The notes beneath the pieces were generated by a model, which saw only the letters and a program-made list of their open reading frames with translations, searched no databases and was not told the origin of the DNA. Positions 1 to 8,323 of a stretch of 64,000 nt of DNA are shown piece after piece (the stretch's first letter is position 1; every line of letters begins with the position of its first letter). This stretch comes from Crossaster papposus. Lineage: Eukaryota; Echinodermata; Asteroidea; Velatida; Solasteridae. Location: NCBI GenBank assembly GCA_037893245.1, contig JBAIAA010000877.1:434001-498000 (forward strand), written 5' to 3'. The translations under genes were made by a program, and so were the position numbers.

Positions 1-493
1 TGTAATAAACTTCACAAAGTAAACTAGCTATCGAGCTAGATATAACGGGATCTTCCTCTAGATCTTTGGTGAGTGTGTCTTCCGAGTCTACTCGTAGACT
101 GACACCTAGGGGTTTGATCATAGGTAGACTCGCGCCTAAAACTCTCGAGTAAATCCCCAGCATGCAGTTACCCAAACTAGTAATCATTTCTTTACCTAGT
201 CGAGCCTCGTAATGGTTGTACATTTTTTCTTGTTTGTTCGCGTCTAGGTTTTCTATATCTCCCTGGCTAAATTCTTTACCCAAATACTTTTTAGAATCAC
301 CAGCTGATACTACGCCCAACAGTCTAGTTTTATGTTTTTCCGTTTGCGGCGCCGGTGTGCTCAAGTCTAAAGTAGACAGCTCCATTTTTATAAGACGATA
401 TAATTTATTTTTTAGAGCAAAATATTCGTAAGATAAAATACACAAGGTCGACGCTATAATAAATTTGAGCGAAAGATCGATCAGCACGAACAT
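1..493 (-). CDS. membrane-anchored virus-like element protein, C-terminus beyond window
   Basis: An open minus-strand frame begins at an ATG (493-491) and stays open through base 1, so at least 164 residues are present and the 3' end is missing. Residues about 8-24 form a hydrophobic stretch (FIIASTLCILSYEYF) followed by basic residues, which suggests an N-terminal membrane anchor. The rest is polar and mixed-charge with no motif I recognise. It is codirectional with the packaging ATPase and capsid gene and separated from the ATPase by a tandem repeat. By position it is probably a virion or accessory protein of the same element. Function unknown; that it is a real gene is likely because the frame is long and the neighbours on this strand are intact. 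Confidence 0.6.
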   Translation of the reverse strand, partial: MFVLIDLSLKFIIASTLCILSYEYFALKNKLYRLIKMELSTLDLSTPAPQTEKHKTRLLGVVSAGDSKKYLGKEFSQGDIENLDANKQEKMYNHYEARLGKEMITSLGNCMLGIYSRVLGASLPMIKPLGVSLRVDSEDTLTKDLEEDPVISSSIASLLCEVYY

Positions 494-510
494 TTAATAT
501 AGCGAGATAA

Positions 511-717
511 ACTAGTTGCAACTAGCTGTTCAACAAAACCCAACTAGCTGGCAAGTACTTAACAACTAGCTGTTTAACAAAACCCAACTAGCTGTTCAAC
601 AAAACCTCAACAAAACCCAACTAGCTGTTCAACAAAAACTCAACAAAACCCCAACAAAACACAACTAGCTGTTCAACAAAACCTCAACAAACCGCAACTA
701 GGTTACAACTAGCTACC
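511..717. repeat. tandem AACTAGCTGTTCAACAAAACC repeat
   Basis: The gap between two viral-type genes is filled with degenerate copies of a ~21-bp unit, AACTAGCTGTTCAACAAAACC, in shorter and longer versions with extra CAACAAAACC blocks. The last copies overlap the final codons of the ATPase gene. CTAG occurs in almost every unit. Confidence 0.85.
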
Positions 718-1329
718 CAAGTACCATTTAGTCGGAGGATCCGTATATAAAATCAATTTACTATAGGGAGTGTCTTTGAGATATTGTTTTATGTCTTGTC
801 TTTTATTATCCGGCACCACATCATTTTCGTCGAGGCAATTATCAAAACTTTTTTTGTCTTTGCAATAAAAAATAGCCACCCATTGAGTCTGTTCGCGATA
901 ATCTTTTAAAACGGTGTTATATTTTTGAGTCAATAACCAACAGCTGTGGTTATCGTGTCTACCGCTAAAGGCTAATTTAGATAACATGCACACACTACTA
1001 CCGCCTCTAGAACCCTTTCGATATTTCATAGCTTGATAAGCGCTGCAGTCGTCGATTAAAAACAAAGTGTGCAATCCTTTAAATTTCGTTCTGTAAAAGT
1101 CTATGGCTTCGTTCATGCTCATATTTTCGACGTCGGGGTCGCACGCGTAAACGTTGGGGTCGTTAAAAAACCAAGGTCTCTCGTGATACGTTTTGTTGTT
1201 TGACAGAGTCGGACATATGATCACCAAGTATTCAAATTTGTTGGCATATTCGTTTTCTAGCAAGTCTAACACAAACTTTGTTTTACCAGAGTTTGTCCTT
1301 CCACATATTAAAGCGCAGTGCGGCGTCAT
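709..1329 (-). CDS. A32/FtsK-HerA-type DNA-packaging ATPase
   Basis: A 206-residue P-loop ATPase. Walker A is GRTNSGKT at residues 10-17. Walker B is LFLIDD at 89-94. WLLTQ near 131-135 fits the conserved polar residue that follows Walker B in A32-like packaging ATPases. Length and motif spacing match the small genome-packaging ATPases of Polintons, adintoviruses and Polinton-like viruses, which pump DNA into capsids. The start is the only early ATG; the upstream 39 bp hold two TATATA-plus-A-run motifs. It sits tail-to-head behind the major capsid gene on the same strand. The reading frame and catalytic motifs are intact. ATPase identity is strong; the exact viral family is inference. Confidence 0.9.
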   Translation of the reverse strand: MTPHCALICGRTNSGKTKFVLDLLENEYANKFEYLVIICPTLSNNKTYHERPWFFNDPNVYACDPDVENMSMNEAIDFYRTKFKGLHTLFLIDDCSAYQAMKYRKGSRGGSSVCMLSKLAFSGRHDNHSCWLLTQKYNTVLKDYREQTQWVAIFYCKDKKSFDNCLDENDVVPDNKRQDIKQYLKDTPYSKLILYTDPPTKWYLGS

Positions 1330-1368
1330 CTTTTTTATATAGACTAGTTTTTTATATAGGCGAGTTTT
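1330..1368 (-). promoter_or_regulatory. short TATA-like promoter of the ATPase gene
   Basis: The 39-bp gap between the capsid stop and the ATPase ATG contains, on the minus strand, two copies of CTATATAAAAAA about 18 bp apart. The second copy ends two bases before the ATG. This looks like a compact viral promoter with a very short leader. Inferred from position and composition only. Confidence 0.45.
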
Positions 1369-2637
1369 TTAAAAGTTGACGCTGCTCAAGCGACCGCCTT
1401 GGATGTTAAGTTGCGCGTCCATAACCAAGAATACGTAACACTTTAGAGCGCCCGCGGTTTGAGCTTCGCGTTCCATCAATATAGAGATTCCCCCGCTTAT
1501 ATCGCCGATTTGTTTACCCGATCCGTGATTTTTGTTGTCGTCCGTCGATCTCATATCCAACCAAAGTCCGTATCTTCTTAAAAAATAATCACCGATATCC
1601 ATTCCCGTTAACCCTAAATCTTTACATATACCAGCCCCTAGCTCGGTGGATGAGTCTCCAAAGAACTTGTTGATTTCTTCCCATTGTTGATAGCTCTTGA
1701 GACCCGAACTGTAGAGTTGATTAGGTTTTCCTTCTATCGTCACGCTAACTTTGTCTATCTTTGGGTTATAAAATAGTTCAGGGGTTTTTGTAGTCGCTTC
1801 TTTAAACAAAAACAGTATACCCTTGAGGCTTTTAACCGCCACGTTTAAATTAAAGTTCCAAACGGTGTCCGATTTATCGATAGATCTTACTTCGTGTCTC
1901 TGAATCCTTTCAAACAAAAACTGCGTCTTGTCGAGACATTTTTGAGCTAAGATTTGAGCCAAGTGCTTGTTGGCAACGATCTCGTATTCTAGCGCCAAGT
2001 TAGAGATGCTATAACTCGCTGCGGCGTCGGTAGAATTTACGACTTTGGAGTAGTCGTTAAAAGTAAGTTCGTAAGACAGTTGGTCGTTCAGAGCGGATGG
2101 ATAAAACGGTTGATGATCTGTGAGCATTTCAAAGTCTAGCGGTATACAAAATCTGTTTCCAAGGGCATCCGCTATCGCTTTGTCTTTCCCACTGTTGTCA
2201 CCGGCAACCGCGTTACCGGTGCCCACACGTAGGCTCGATATGTTGGCAATCTCGTTTCCGGCGTAGTGATCTCTGATACCTTTGGGTAACCAAAGATCTT
2301 TAAAAATGTTATAAACGTCGGCGTCGGTCAAGTTTACGATCTCCCGGCCACCGATACATATTCTTATTTGTTTTACGAGATTTCGTCCTAGATTTTTAAA
2401 CAGACTTCGATCGGCGTCGTCGTCCGAGGTTAGATCGATATTAAAAGCTAGTTTTGCCGAACCGGGGACAATCACGTCGTCAGAGCTCAACGACGGAAAC
2501 TTGACTATTAATTTGTCGTTCGCGTCGATCGTGCTTGGATTGTGAGTTACGACGACAGTCTGGCGGTTGCCTTTTATACCCCGAGGATTTTTAAGGCGTC
2601 TGTGTGGATTTAGTTTGTTTCCATAAGTCGCGTTCAT
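1369..2637 (-). CDS. probable double jelly-roll major capsid protein
   Basis: A 422-residue protein without membrane segments, rich in beta-prone sequence. The opening RKLKNPRG-like basic segment, the VTHNPSTIDANDKLIVKFP stretch, the IPLDFEMLTDHQPFYPSAL region in the middle and the Gly-rich C-terminus resemble, as I recall them, capsid-like proteins encoded by Polinton-like elements of cnidarians and other invertebrates. Length fits a double jelly-roll hexon-type subunit. Its neighbours support the assignment: a packaging ATPase downstream and penton-like genes divergently upstream. The frame is complete, with ATG at 2637 and a stop at 1369. A fold prediction would settle it; I rate the capsid call as likely. 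Confidence 0.7.
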   Translation of the reverse strand: MNATYGNKLNPHRRLKNPRGIKGNRQTVVVTHNPSTIDANDKLIVKFPSLSSDDVIVPGSAKLAFNIDLTSDDDADRSLFKNLGRNLVKQIRICIGGREIVNLTDADVYNIFKDLWLPKGIRDHYAGNEIANISSLRVGTGNAVAGDNSGKDKAIADALGNRFCIPLDFEMLTDHQPFYPSALNDQLSYELTFNDYSKVVNSTDAAASYSISNLALEYEIVANKHLAQILAQKCLDKTQFLFERIQRHEVRSIDKSDTVWNFNLNVAVKSLKGILFLFKEATTKTPELFYNPKIDKVSVTIEGKPNQLYSSGLKSYQQWEEINKFFGDSSTELGAGICKDLGLTGMDIGDYFLRRYGLWLDMRSTDDNKNHGSGKQIGDISGGISILMEREAQTAGALKCYVFLVMDAQLNIQGGRLSSVNF

Positions 2638-2675
2638 TTTTTATAGTAACGTTTTATTATTTTATTTTTTTAAAA
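2638..2675. promoter_or_regulatory. divergent promoter between capsid and penton-like genes
   Basis: Only 38 bp, almost entirely A/T, separate the ATGs of two divergent gene blocks. The minus-strand start is preceded by ACTATAAAAA and the plus-strand start by a T/A run ending in TTTAAAAATG. A shared bidirectional core promoter is the simplest reading. Confidence 0.5.
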
Positions 2676-3380
2676 ATGCAGTCGCATACATTTGTCATGA
2701 CCGAAAAAGAGCAGACTTTTGAGCTACCTCAACCCATAGATAACGTCGGGGGCGACCGTCGCATTAAGTTAAGCAGCGTTATTTTAGACGTGGGTTTTTA
2801 TAACGTCGAAAAAGTAGAGAAAATATTGTATGCTATACATACTCGGATTAGTGTTAAAGAAGGTGTGGTCGATATCACACCCGCCCGATGGAATCTTTAT
2901 TCTTTAAAAGATCGTTTTAAAGATGATATTAAACCTATGACCATTACTCCGATAAACGATAAACTATTTTATTTGTCATTGGCGGCCTCTGAGTCTTTAG
3001 CGGATATAAAACCATCGGGTCATTTGTCTAAACTTTTAGGCTTACCCAAGGGTTGGATCTATGGCAGCGGTGATTTAACTGAATTTGGAAGATTTAGCCT
3101 AAATCTTTACAGCGCGGTCTTTTTACATTGCGAAGAACTGTCTACGCATTCAAATTTTTTAAACGGAAAACAAACTAATCTTTTAGAGAGTATACCTTTA
3201 TCGGGTGATGCCGCCCGTTCAAACAACCCACAAGATCCAATTTACGTAAAATACGATAATTCTCCGAAAGAGTTGGTAGCTGGCAAAATAAACAGCCTCA
3301 CGTTTTCGTTAAAAAACGGTATTGGCGAGGTGTTAGATAATAGAGGTAAAGATATAATTTTAAACGTAAAAATATTGTAG
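2676..3380 (+). CDS. penton-like/minor capsid protein, paralog 1
   Basis: A 234-residue protein. I chose the ATG at 2676, not the in-frame one at 2604, because the paralog 700 bp downstream begins with the same nine residues (MQSHTFVMT) and 2604 lies inside the capsid gene. The C-terminal ~110 residues, from LSKLLGLP onward, are nearly identical to paralog 2 and end in a beta-rich GEVLDNRGK segment. Single jelly-roll pentons beside the major capsid gene are typical of this class of elements, so a vertex or minor capsid role is plausible. It is an inference from position, size and predicted beta content. No catalytic motif is visible. Confidence 0.6.
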   Translation: MQSHTFVMTEKEQTFELPQPIDNVGGDRRIKLSSVILDVGFYNVEKVEKILYAIHTRISVKEGVVDITPARWNLYSLKDRFKDDIKPMTITPINDKLFYLSLAASESLADIKPSGHLSKLLGLPKGWIYGSGDLTEFGRFSLNLYSAVFLHCEELSTHSNFLNGKQTNLLESIPLSGDAARSNNPQDPIYVKYDNSPKELVAGKINSLTFSLKNGIGEVLDNRGKDIILNVKIL

Positions 3381-3393
3381 TTACTTTTGTAAA
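3381..3393 (+). promoter_or_regulatory. 13-bp gene junction, copy 1
   Basis: TTACTTTTGTAAA lies exactly between the stop of paralog 1 and the ATG of paralog 2, and the identical 13 bases recur at 4102-4114. It is either a conserved short promoter or the footprint of the tandem duplication unit. Confidence 0.5.
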
Positions 3394-4101
3394 ATGCAGT
3401 CTCATACGTTTGTCATGACGGATAACGAGCAGACCTTTAAACTATCGCGACCTATAGATAACGTCGGGGGTGACCACCGCATGAAGTTAAATAACTTTGC
3501 GTTAGATTTGGGTTTTTATAACCTCAACAAAAAAGCGTCGATAAATTGGGAGAGTTTTACGGGTAAAACAAATGATCCGACTTCAGATCAAATTGTCGAT
3601 CAGGAGGAATATCACGTTGTTCACGATCGGTGGAATCTTTATTCTTTCAAATATTTTATAACAAATTTTCACAATATATCCATAGAGACCTTATCCGATG
3701 AACTGTTTTATATATCCATTCCCGAACAAAATCGCATAAAACTATCAGGTAATTTGTCTAAACTGTTAGGTTTACCCAGGGGTTGGCTTTATGGTGGTAA
3801 TCATTTTGGAAAATTTAACCTAAATCTTTACAGCGCGGTCTTTTTACATTGCGAAGAACTGTCTACGCATTCAAATTTTGTTGACGGAAAACAAACTAAC
3901 CTGTTGGAGAATATACCTTTATCGGGTGATGCCGCCCGTTCAAACAATCCCCAAGATCCAATTTATATCAACTATAACAAGTGTTCGAAAGAGTTGGTAG
4001 CTGGCAAAATAAACAGCCTCACGTTTTCGTTAAAAAACGGTCTTGGTGAGGTGTTAGATAACAGAGGTAAAGAGATAATTTTTAACGTAGAAATATTTTA
4101 G
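3394..4101 (+). CDS. penton-like/minor capsid protein, paralog 2
   Basis: A 235-residue paralog of the preceding gene. It shares the MQSHTFVMT start, the following PIDNVGGD block and almost all of the last ~110 residues, including LSTHSNF, DAARSNNPQDP and GEVLDNRGK. The segment between residues ~45 and ~110 has diverged strongly and includes indels. This pattern suggests that the C-terminal part makes a conserved assembly contact while the middle part is exposed or specialised. Two versions of a vertex protein could be used together or alternatively. Both frames are intact. Confidence 0.6.
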   Translation: MQSHTFVMTDNEQTFKLSRPIDNVGGDHRMKLNNFALDLGFYNLNKKASINWESFTGKTNDPTSDQIVDQEEYHVVHDRWNLYSFKYFITNFHNISIETLSDELFYISIPEQNRIKLSGNLSKLLGLPRGWLYGGNHFGKFNLNLYSAVFLHCEELSTHSNFVDGKQTNLLENIPLSGDAARSNNPQDPIYINYNKCSKELVAGKINSLTFSLKNGLGEVLDNRGKEIIFNVEIF

Positions 4102-4114
4102 TTACTTTTGTAAA
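4102..4114 (+). promoter_or_regulatory. 13-bp gene junction, copy 2
   Basis: Identical in sequence and position to the junction at 3381-3393: it begins directly after the stop codon and ends directly before the next ATG. The following gene is unrelated to the penton-like pair. The identity could reflect function, or it could be the right edge of the duplicated unit. Confidence 0.5.
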
Positions 4115-4741
4115 ATGACGACTAGTATTTATCCTGATCTAAAAAGTACCATCGAAGATGGTGCTAGTACGAGGGTGTTTCGATTGCAAAAGATCGAAGA
4201 AGTTCAAAAAGATATATTGGCGCAACGAGAACAGCGAAGCGCGTTGTGTAAAAAATACGGCAAGTTAATTACGACATTATCTACTACAGAAAACCTAGCT
4301 GAGGCGAGTGGAGTAATTTGTGGGGGTTTGGGAATCGCAGCTATAAGCGGCGTCATTACGTCACCCGTTGGTTTTGCGTTAGAGGGAGTAGCCTTGAGTT
4401 TTGGTTGCGCCGCGCTCTTGCTAAAATATTTTAGCAAGCGATTTAGACGTAAAGCTAAAAAACACGACGAGATTAGAGTCTTGGCTGAGGCTAAACTCAA
4501 CAGCGTAAGAGATCTTATTTCTCAAGCTATAGAGGACGGCGATATATCCCACGAAGAGTACGCTTTGGTGTTAAAAGAATTGAGGCAATTTAACGATATG
4601 AAAGAGGCTATCAGGTCCGGCAGCTTGCTGTCAGAAAAGAAAGGTGAGAGCGATATGGAATCCGAGATAAAAAAACGCGTGGAAGAGTTGGTTTTGAAGG
4701 AAAAAAAAGGAATTATCGAAAAACTTACAGCTTCGAGATAA
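4115..4741 (+). CDS. two-helix membrane protein of the virus-like element
   Basis: A 208-residue protein. Residues 20-55 look helical and charged. Two Gly/Ala/Ile-rich hydrophobic helices lie at about 63-82 and 84-104, joined by a TSP turn and followed by a strongly basic stretch (KRFRRKAKKH). The rest, to the C-terminus, is charged and probably coiled-coil. This architecture is compatible with an internal-membrane or entry-associated virion protein. It follows the penton-like genes with the same 13-bp spacing, so it belongs to that plus-strand gene cluster. I do not recognise a named family; the membrane topology is clear, the role is inferred. Confidence 0.65.
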   Translation: MTTSIYPDLKSTIEDGASTRVFRLQKIEEVQKDILAQREQRSALCKKYGKLITTLSTTENLAEASGVICGGLGIAAISGVITSPVGFALEGVALSFGCAALLLKYFSKRFRRKAKKHDEIRVLAEAKLNSVRDLISQAIEDGDISHEEYALVLKELRQFNDMKEAIRSGSLLSEKKGESDMESEIKKRVEELVLKEKKGIIEKLTASR

Positions 4742-5577
4742 ACAAAAATTATTTCGATCAACCCCCTCCTTATCCATCAGCTCCGCCTTTTTGTGCCAAA
4801 CGCGATGACATTTGAAACCCCCAAAAACTTACAGCTTAAACCAACAAAAAACAACCTTTGGTTAGCGTGGCTAGCTCAGCGTGGCTCTCAAACAAAAAAC
4901 TAATTGCATTTCATATCCTGTTACAGACAAAACAAACAACCTTTTGTCAGTGTGGCTCTCAAACAAAAAACTAATTGCATTTCACATCCTGTTACTGACA
5001 AAACAAACAACCTTTGGTCAGCGCGGCTCTCAACCAGGAGAATTTATACAAACAAACCCGCCGCCCTTCACAGGCAAAACAAACAACCTTTGGACAGCGT
5101 GGCCAGTAATTTTCCATACAGCCACACTGAGGGGTGGTGGTTTTGTATAAATACTGCAGCATTAGCCAGCCGTTTCATGTGAGTCAAGCCAAAACAGCCT
5201 TTTCATCCTTTCTGCACTACTTCATACAGCGTAAGCTAGATTGAGCTAAAACAGTTTTTGCATAAGACAGCGAGCCAGGCCCCGTGTGTTTTACTTCTCA
5301 GCTACTAAAAAAGGTAAGAGAATATAATTGTTTTGTTTACGTGAGTAGCTCAAAAGAATAATTGCTATGATATTAAAACTGTACTCTACAAATTTATCAC
5401 AGATCGTCTCACTCACTACCATCTCTCCTCTATCACAGACGTTAGAAAAACAACTGGCGGATTATATTTGAAAGGTGAGAATATAAATGTTTAAATAGGT
5501 ATTCTTCTAATGTTGTTTACGTGAGTAGCTCATATTAAAACTCTATCTATTCTTGTATTTTCATTTGCTTTAGTATC
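4742..5577. repeat. gene-free gap with ~70-bp direct repeats and a repeated leader motif
   Basis: From about 4848 to 5105, three to four diverged units carry AACAACCTTTGGTCAGCGTG, CTCTCAAACAAAAAACTAAT and TGCATTTCATATCCTGTTAC. Further on, GTTTACGTGAGTAGCTCA occurs at 5335-5352 and again at 5515-5532, the second copy about 45 bp before the next ATG. No convincing gene is visible; the small open frames here are products of the repeats. Confidence 0.7.
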
Positions 5578-6366
5578 ATGACGTTTCCAAGGCAAGTCCT
5601 CAAACTGACATACATGAGGGAAGACGTCGATGAAGCAAATCGTCTCATCACCTCAAGCGGCGAGTGGGTGGTGCAACAGTTAAACCAATATCACCAACTC
5701 GTCGCTGTGGCAAAAAGACTGATCATCGACGGTCAACATGAAAAAGCCTTGGAAGCCCTGAACAACGCACCAAATGTAAATAACTTAAGTCCGCCACCAC
5801 TCCCAACTTTAAAAGTCCAAGAAAATGAAGTAGAAGTAGAACAGCCCCAAATAAAAAAAAATGCCCCGACTCCCGAAGAAATGTATAACAAACTAAAAAG
5901 TACTTATAATATGCAACGACAGTTAAATAATTTGGAAGATATTCCTTTACCAGATAATGAACAACATTACAATTTAAAGGCTTTAGAACAATGCGTAAAA
6001 GAATTCGGTGAAAAGTATAAACAGGGGGAAAACAGGTGTTTGTTTAACGCGAAAAAGTTTGGGAACTGGTTAGAAATTTCATTTCAAACATTTCGGCGAG
6101 ATAAAAAAAGGGGTGAGGTATTTTTACCAAATTTTGATACATGGTTAGAACAAAATTGTGACATCAGAAAAAAATGGGCTAAAATATTGAGGGAATTTTA
6201 CAAACTGGTAAACGAATATCCCAAATTACTTAACTGTCGTCTACCCTTAACTTTTTTCAGAAAAAATAAGAGATTAATTAAGACGTATTTTAGTATCACC
6301 CCAGCATTAGGTAAAAGATGGAAACACCATGTAGAGTGTATTTGTAATCACTGTGGACCTGTGTAA
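5578..6366 (+). CDS. unknown 262-residue protein of the virus-like element
   Basis: An intact frame with no family I can name. Residues 1-60 appear helical. Residues about 65-105 are a Pro/Asn/Glu-rich linker (SPPPLPTLK). The C-terminal ~150 residues are Lys/Trp-rich and look globular, with a hydrophobic-basic FFRKNKRLIKTYF segment and a terminal CICNHCG. The ATG is preceded by an A/T-rich leader and a second copy of a motif that also occurs 180 bp upstream. AATAAA signals follow at about 6705 and 6714. Strand and position suggest it is part of the same element as the capsid genes. A DNA-binding or regulatory role is possible from the basic C-terminus, but unproven. Confidence 0.6.
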   Translation: MTFPRQVLKLTYMREDVDEANRLITSSGEWVVQQLNQYHQLVAVAKRLIIDGQHEKALEALNNAPNVNNLSPPPLPTLKVQENEVEVEQPQIKKNAPTPEEMYNKLKSTYNMQRQLNNLEDIPLPDNEQHYNLKALEQCVKEFGEKYKQGENRCLFNAKKFGNWLEISFQTFRRDKKRGEVFLPNFDTWLEQNCDIRKKWAKILREFYKLVNEYPKLLNCRLPLTFFRKNKRLIKTYFSITPALGKRWKHHVECICNHCGPV

Positions 6367-6395
6367 ATTATCAATTTTAACAAGTGTAATTTTAG

Positions 6396-6690
6396 ACATG
6401 TAAAAAATCTATATTTAGAGAAGGGTACTGCAGTACCCTTATGACATCATTTGTACAAAAAATCTATATTTAGAGAAGGGTACTGCAGTACCCTTATGAC
6501 ATCATTTATACAAAAAATCTATATTTAGAGAAGGGTACTGCAGTACCCTTATGACATCATTTATGTAAAAAATCTATATTTAGAGAAGGGTACTGCAGTA
6601 CCCTTATGACATCATTTATACAAAAAATCTATATTTAGAGAAGGGTACTGCAGTACCCTTATGACATCATTTATACAAAAAATCTAATTT
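6396..6690. repeat. five 55-bp tandem repeats, each with a 20-bp perfect palindrome
   Basis: The palindrome AAGGGTACTGCAGTACCCTT begins at 6421, 6476, 6531, 6586 and 6641, with exact 55-bp spacing. Each is preceded by AAAAAATCTATATTTAGAG and followed by ATGACATCATT, a CRE/AP-1-like half. Copies differ at only a few bases near TTTATAC/TTTGTAC/TTTATGT. The array lies just after an unknown gene. An origin, a partition or packaging site, or a protein-binding array are options. Confidence 0.95.
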
Positions 6691-6718
6691 TAGAAAACTG
6701 TAATAAATAAGAATAAAT

Positions 6719-6750
6719 AAAATAGCGCCCTCTGTTGAGGGCGCTATTTT
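6719..6750. terminator. GC-rich hairpin with A and T flanks
   Basis: AAAATAGCGCCCTC and GAGGGCGCTATTTT form a perfect 14-bp stem with a TGTT loop. It lies directly after two AATAAA motifs of the upstream plus-strand gene. Two further half-copies of GAGGGCGCT follow at about 6799 and 6850. It could end transcription on both strands or mark an element end. Confidence 0.5.
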
Positions 6751-6759
6751 TTAATTAAT

Positions 6760-7272
6760 TTTAGAGTTTGTCATTTATAGTTTTTTTATTTAGCCCATAG
6801 AGGGCGCTATTTTTAAATTAATTTTAGAGTTTGTCATTTATTGTCCAAAGAGGGCGCTGTTTTTAGAGTTTTTTTAATTTGGGCTTCTAATTTCTCTAAA
6901 GCTTCTTCAAAAAATCCAAATAATACATGCGCTTTGACTTAAGGAGGAGGCCCTGAGTTTTTGAGATTTGAGTTTTTTAAAAAAGGTCTAGTAACCGCAG
7001 TTTCTAAACAATAAAATTTGTTTTATTTTAGATTTTTTATTTTTTATTTTTGAGATTTGAGATTTGGTTTTTGAGATTTGAGATTTGAGATTTTGGTTTT
7101 TGAGATTTTGGTTTTTGAGTTTTGAGTTTTTTAAAAAAGGTCTAGTAACCGCAGTTTCTAAACAATAAAATTTGTTTTATTTTAGATTTTTTATTTTTGA
7201 TTTTTGAGATTTGGTTTTTGAGATTTGAGATTTGTGAGACACCGAGACACCGAGACACCGAGACACCGAGTT
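6760..7272. repeat. direct and simple repeats at the right side of the viral block
   Basis: AATTTTAGAGTTTGTCATTTA occurs twice (about 6760 and 6820). A ~85-bp segment with AAAAAAGGTCTAGTAACCGC is present near 6975 and 7132, and GAGATTTGGTTTTT runs fill the space between. From 7236 to 7272 GAGACACCG is repeated four times. No plus-strand gene is visible. Confidence 0.8.
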
Positions 7273-8323
7273 CTAGAGTTGGTCTAGACCCCGCATTTAC
7301 TATACTACTTCACAGCTAACATAAGCAAGCGTTGACCACAATTCCTGCATTTGGTTTGTGATATAGGGCCTAGTACTTGTAGTTATAGTGAGGCCACCTT
7401 TTCCTTTGCTGGATTAGTAAATAGGAGCAAAGCAATTTTGGTCACACAGGCATGATATTTTCGACTAAATATAGGCCTAAAAGACGTGAATAGAATAATA
7501 ATAATAATTAAAAAAAAACAAAACAAAAAAAAACAAAACAAAAAACAAAAAAAAAAACAAAAAAAAAAAATACACAAAAAATGAAAAATTATCAAAATAA
7601 ATAAAAAACAAAAATAAATAAATGGTCTCTTTGCGATTACATGCCATTTAAAAAGGGGTAGGTAGGTAGGAAAGTATTCCCCATTCATATACAGTATATA
7701 ATTGCAGAATTGTATAAACTGCTTCGAAGGTTGAGGCAGACCTCCATTTAGCTGCTTGTGGTTTCTTCTGCTTACTCGTATTGATTTCGGTCGGTCTTAT
7801 TAGCTCCATGGTGAGCTATCTGGTCACAGGTTCTTAGGGTGGTCATGGCTTGTAACATGTTGTGTCTACTAACTATTTGAGCGCCTTGTATTTGACAGTT
7901 GTATTTTTTCTCTTATAATTATAGCACTTGGGCTTGCTTTTGTCTAAGTCATGTGACAATTGTTCCGAAGTTCGCTATTCACTTCCTGGTCACATATTTA
8001 CATTTGCTAATTTTGTGGCAATTTTGTACGCAGGCGACAGCATTAGTTGTTTAATTCTACGAATCTACTGTTTGAAACGTATTGGTGGCAGATCTCTGCC
8101 CTGTGTTTCGATGTTTAATCTTAATTAAGAAATAAAAAATAAATAAAAACAAAATGTCAGGATTAACCTGCAATCCAAGAAGTCCTCATGCTTATCATTA
8201 ACAATTACAAAGAAAAACTGTGAAACCCATAGCCTGCATTTTTCTGTAACATAACCTGAGCAACACAGCCTATGTACTTGGCAACAGACAACTGCTGCGT
8301 TGAGTTTTCTTTTTTGTTTGCAG
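7273..8323. other. no gene seen
   Basis: AT-rich DNA with an A/AC-rich tract at about 7500-7610. Open frames here are short and of biased composition. The last ~20 bases are a polypyrimidine tract ending in TTTGCAG, a good splice acceptor for the segment that follows. Confidence 0.5.

Noticed and set aside
216..431. 71-codon plus-strand open frame
   Set aside because: It lies antisense to the open minus-strand frame at 1-493, which has better coding character and context.
2604..2675. N-terminal extension of the penton-like gene
   Set aside because: It overlaps the capsid start and is absent from the paralog, which begins at the equivalent of 2676.
4204..4761. Minus-strand frames opposite the membrane protein
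   Set aside because: Antisense shadows of an intact gene with a clear two-helix topology.
4881..5182. Overlapping 89- and 92-codon frames
   Set aside because: Encoded by direct repeats (CISYPVTDKTNN-like units); no start context or homology.
6421..6660. CRISPR array
   Set aside because: The whole 55-bp unit is repeated, so there are no variable spacers.
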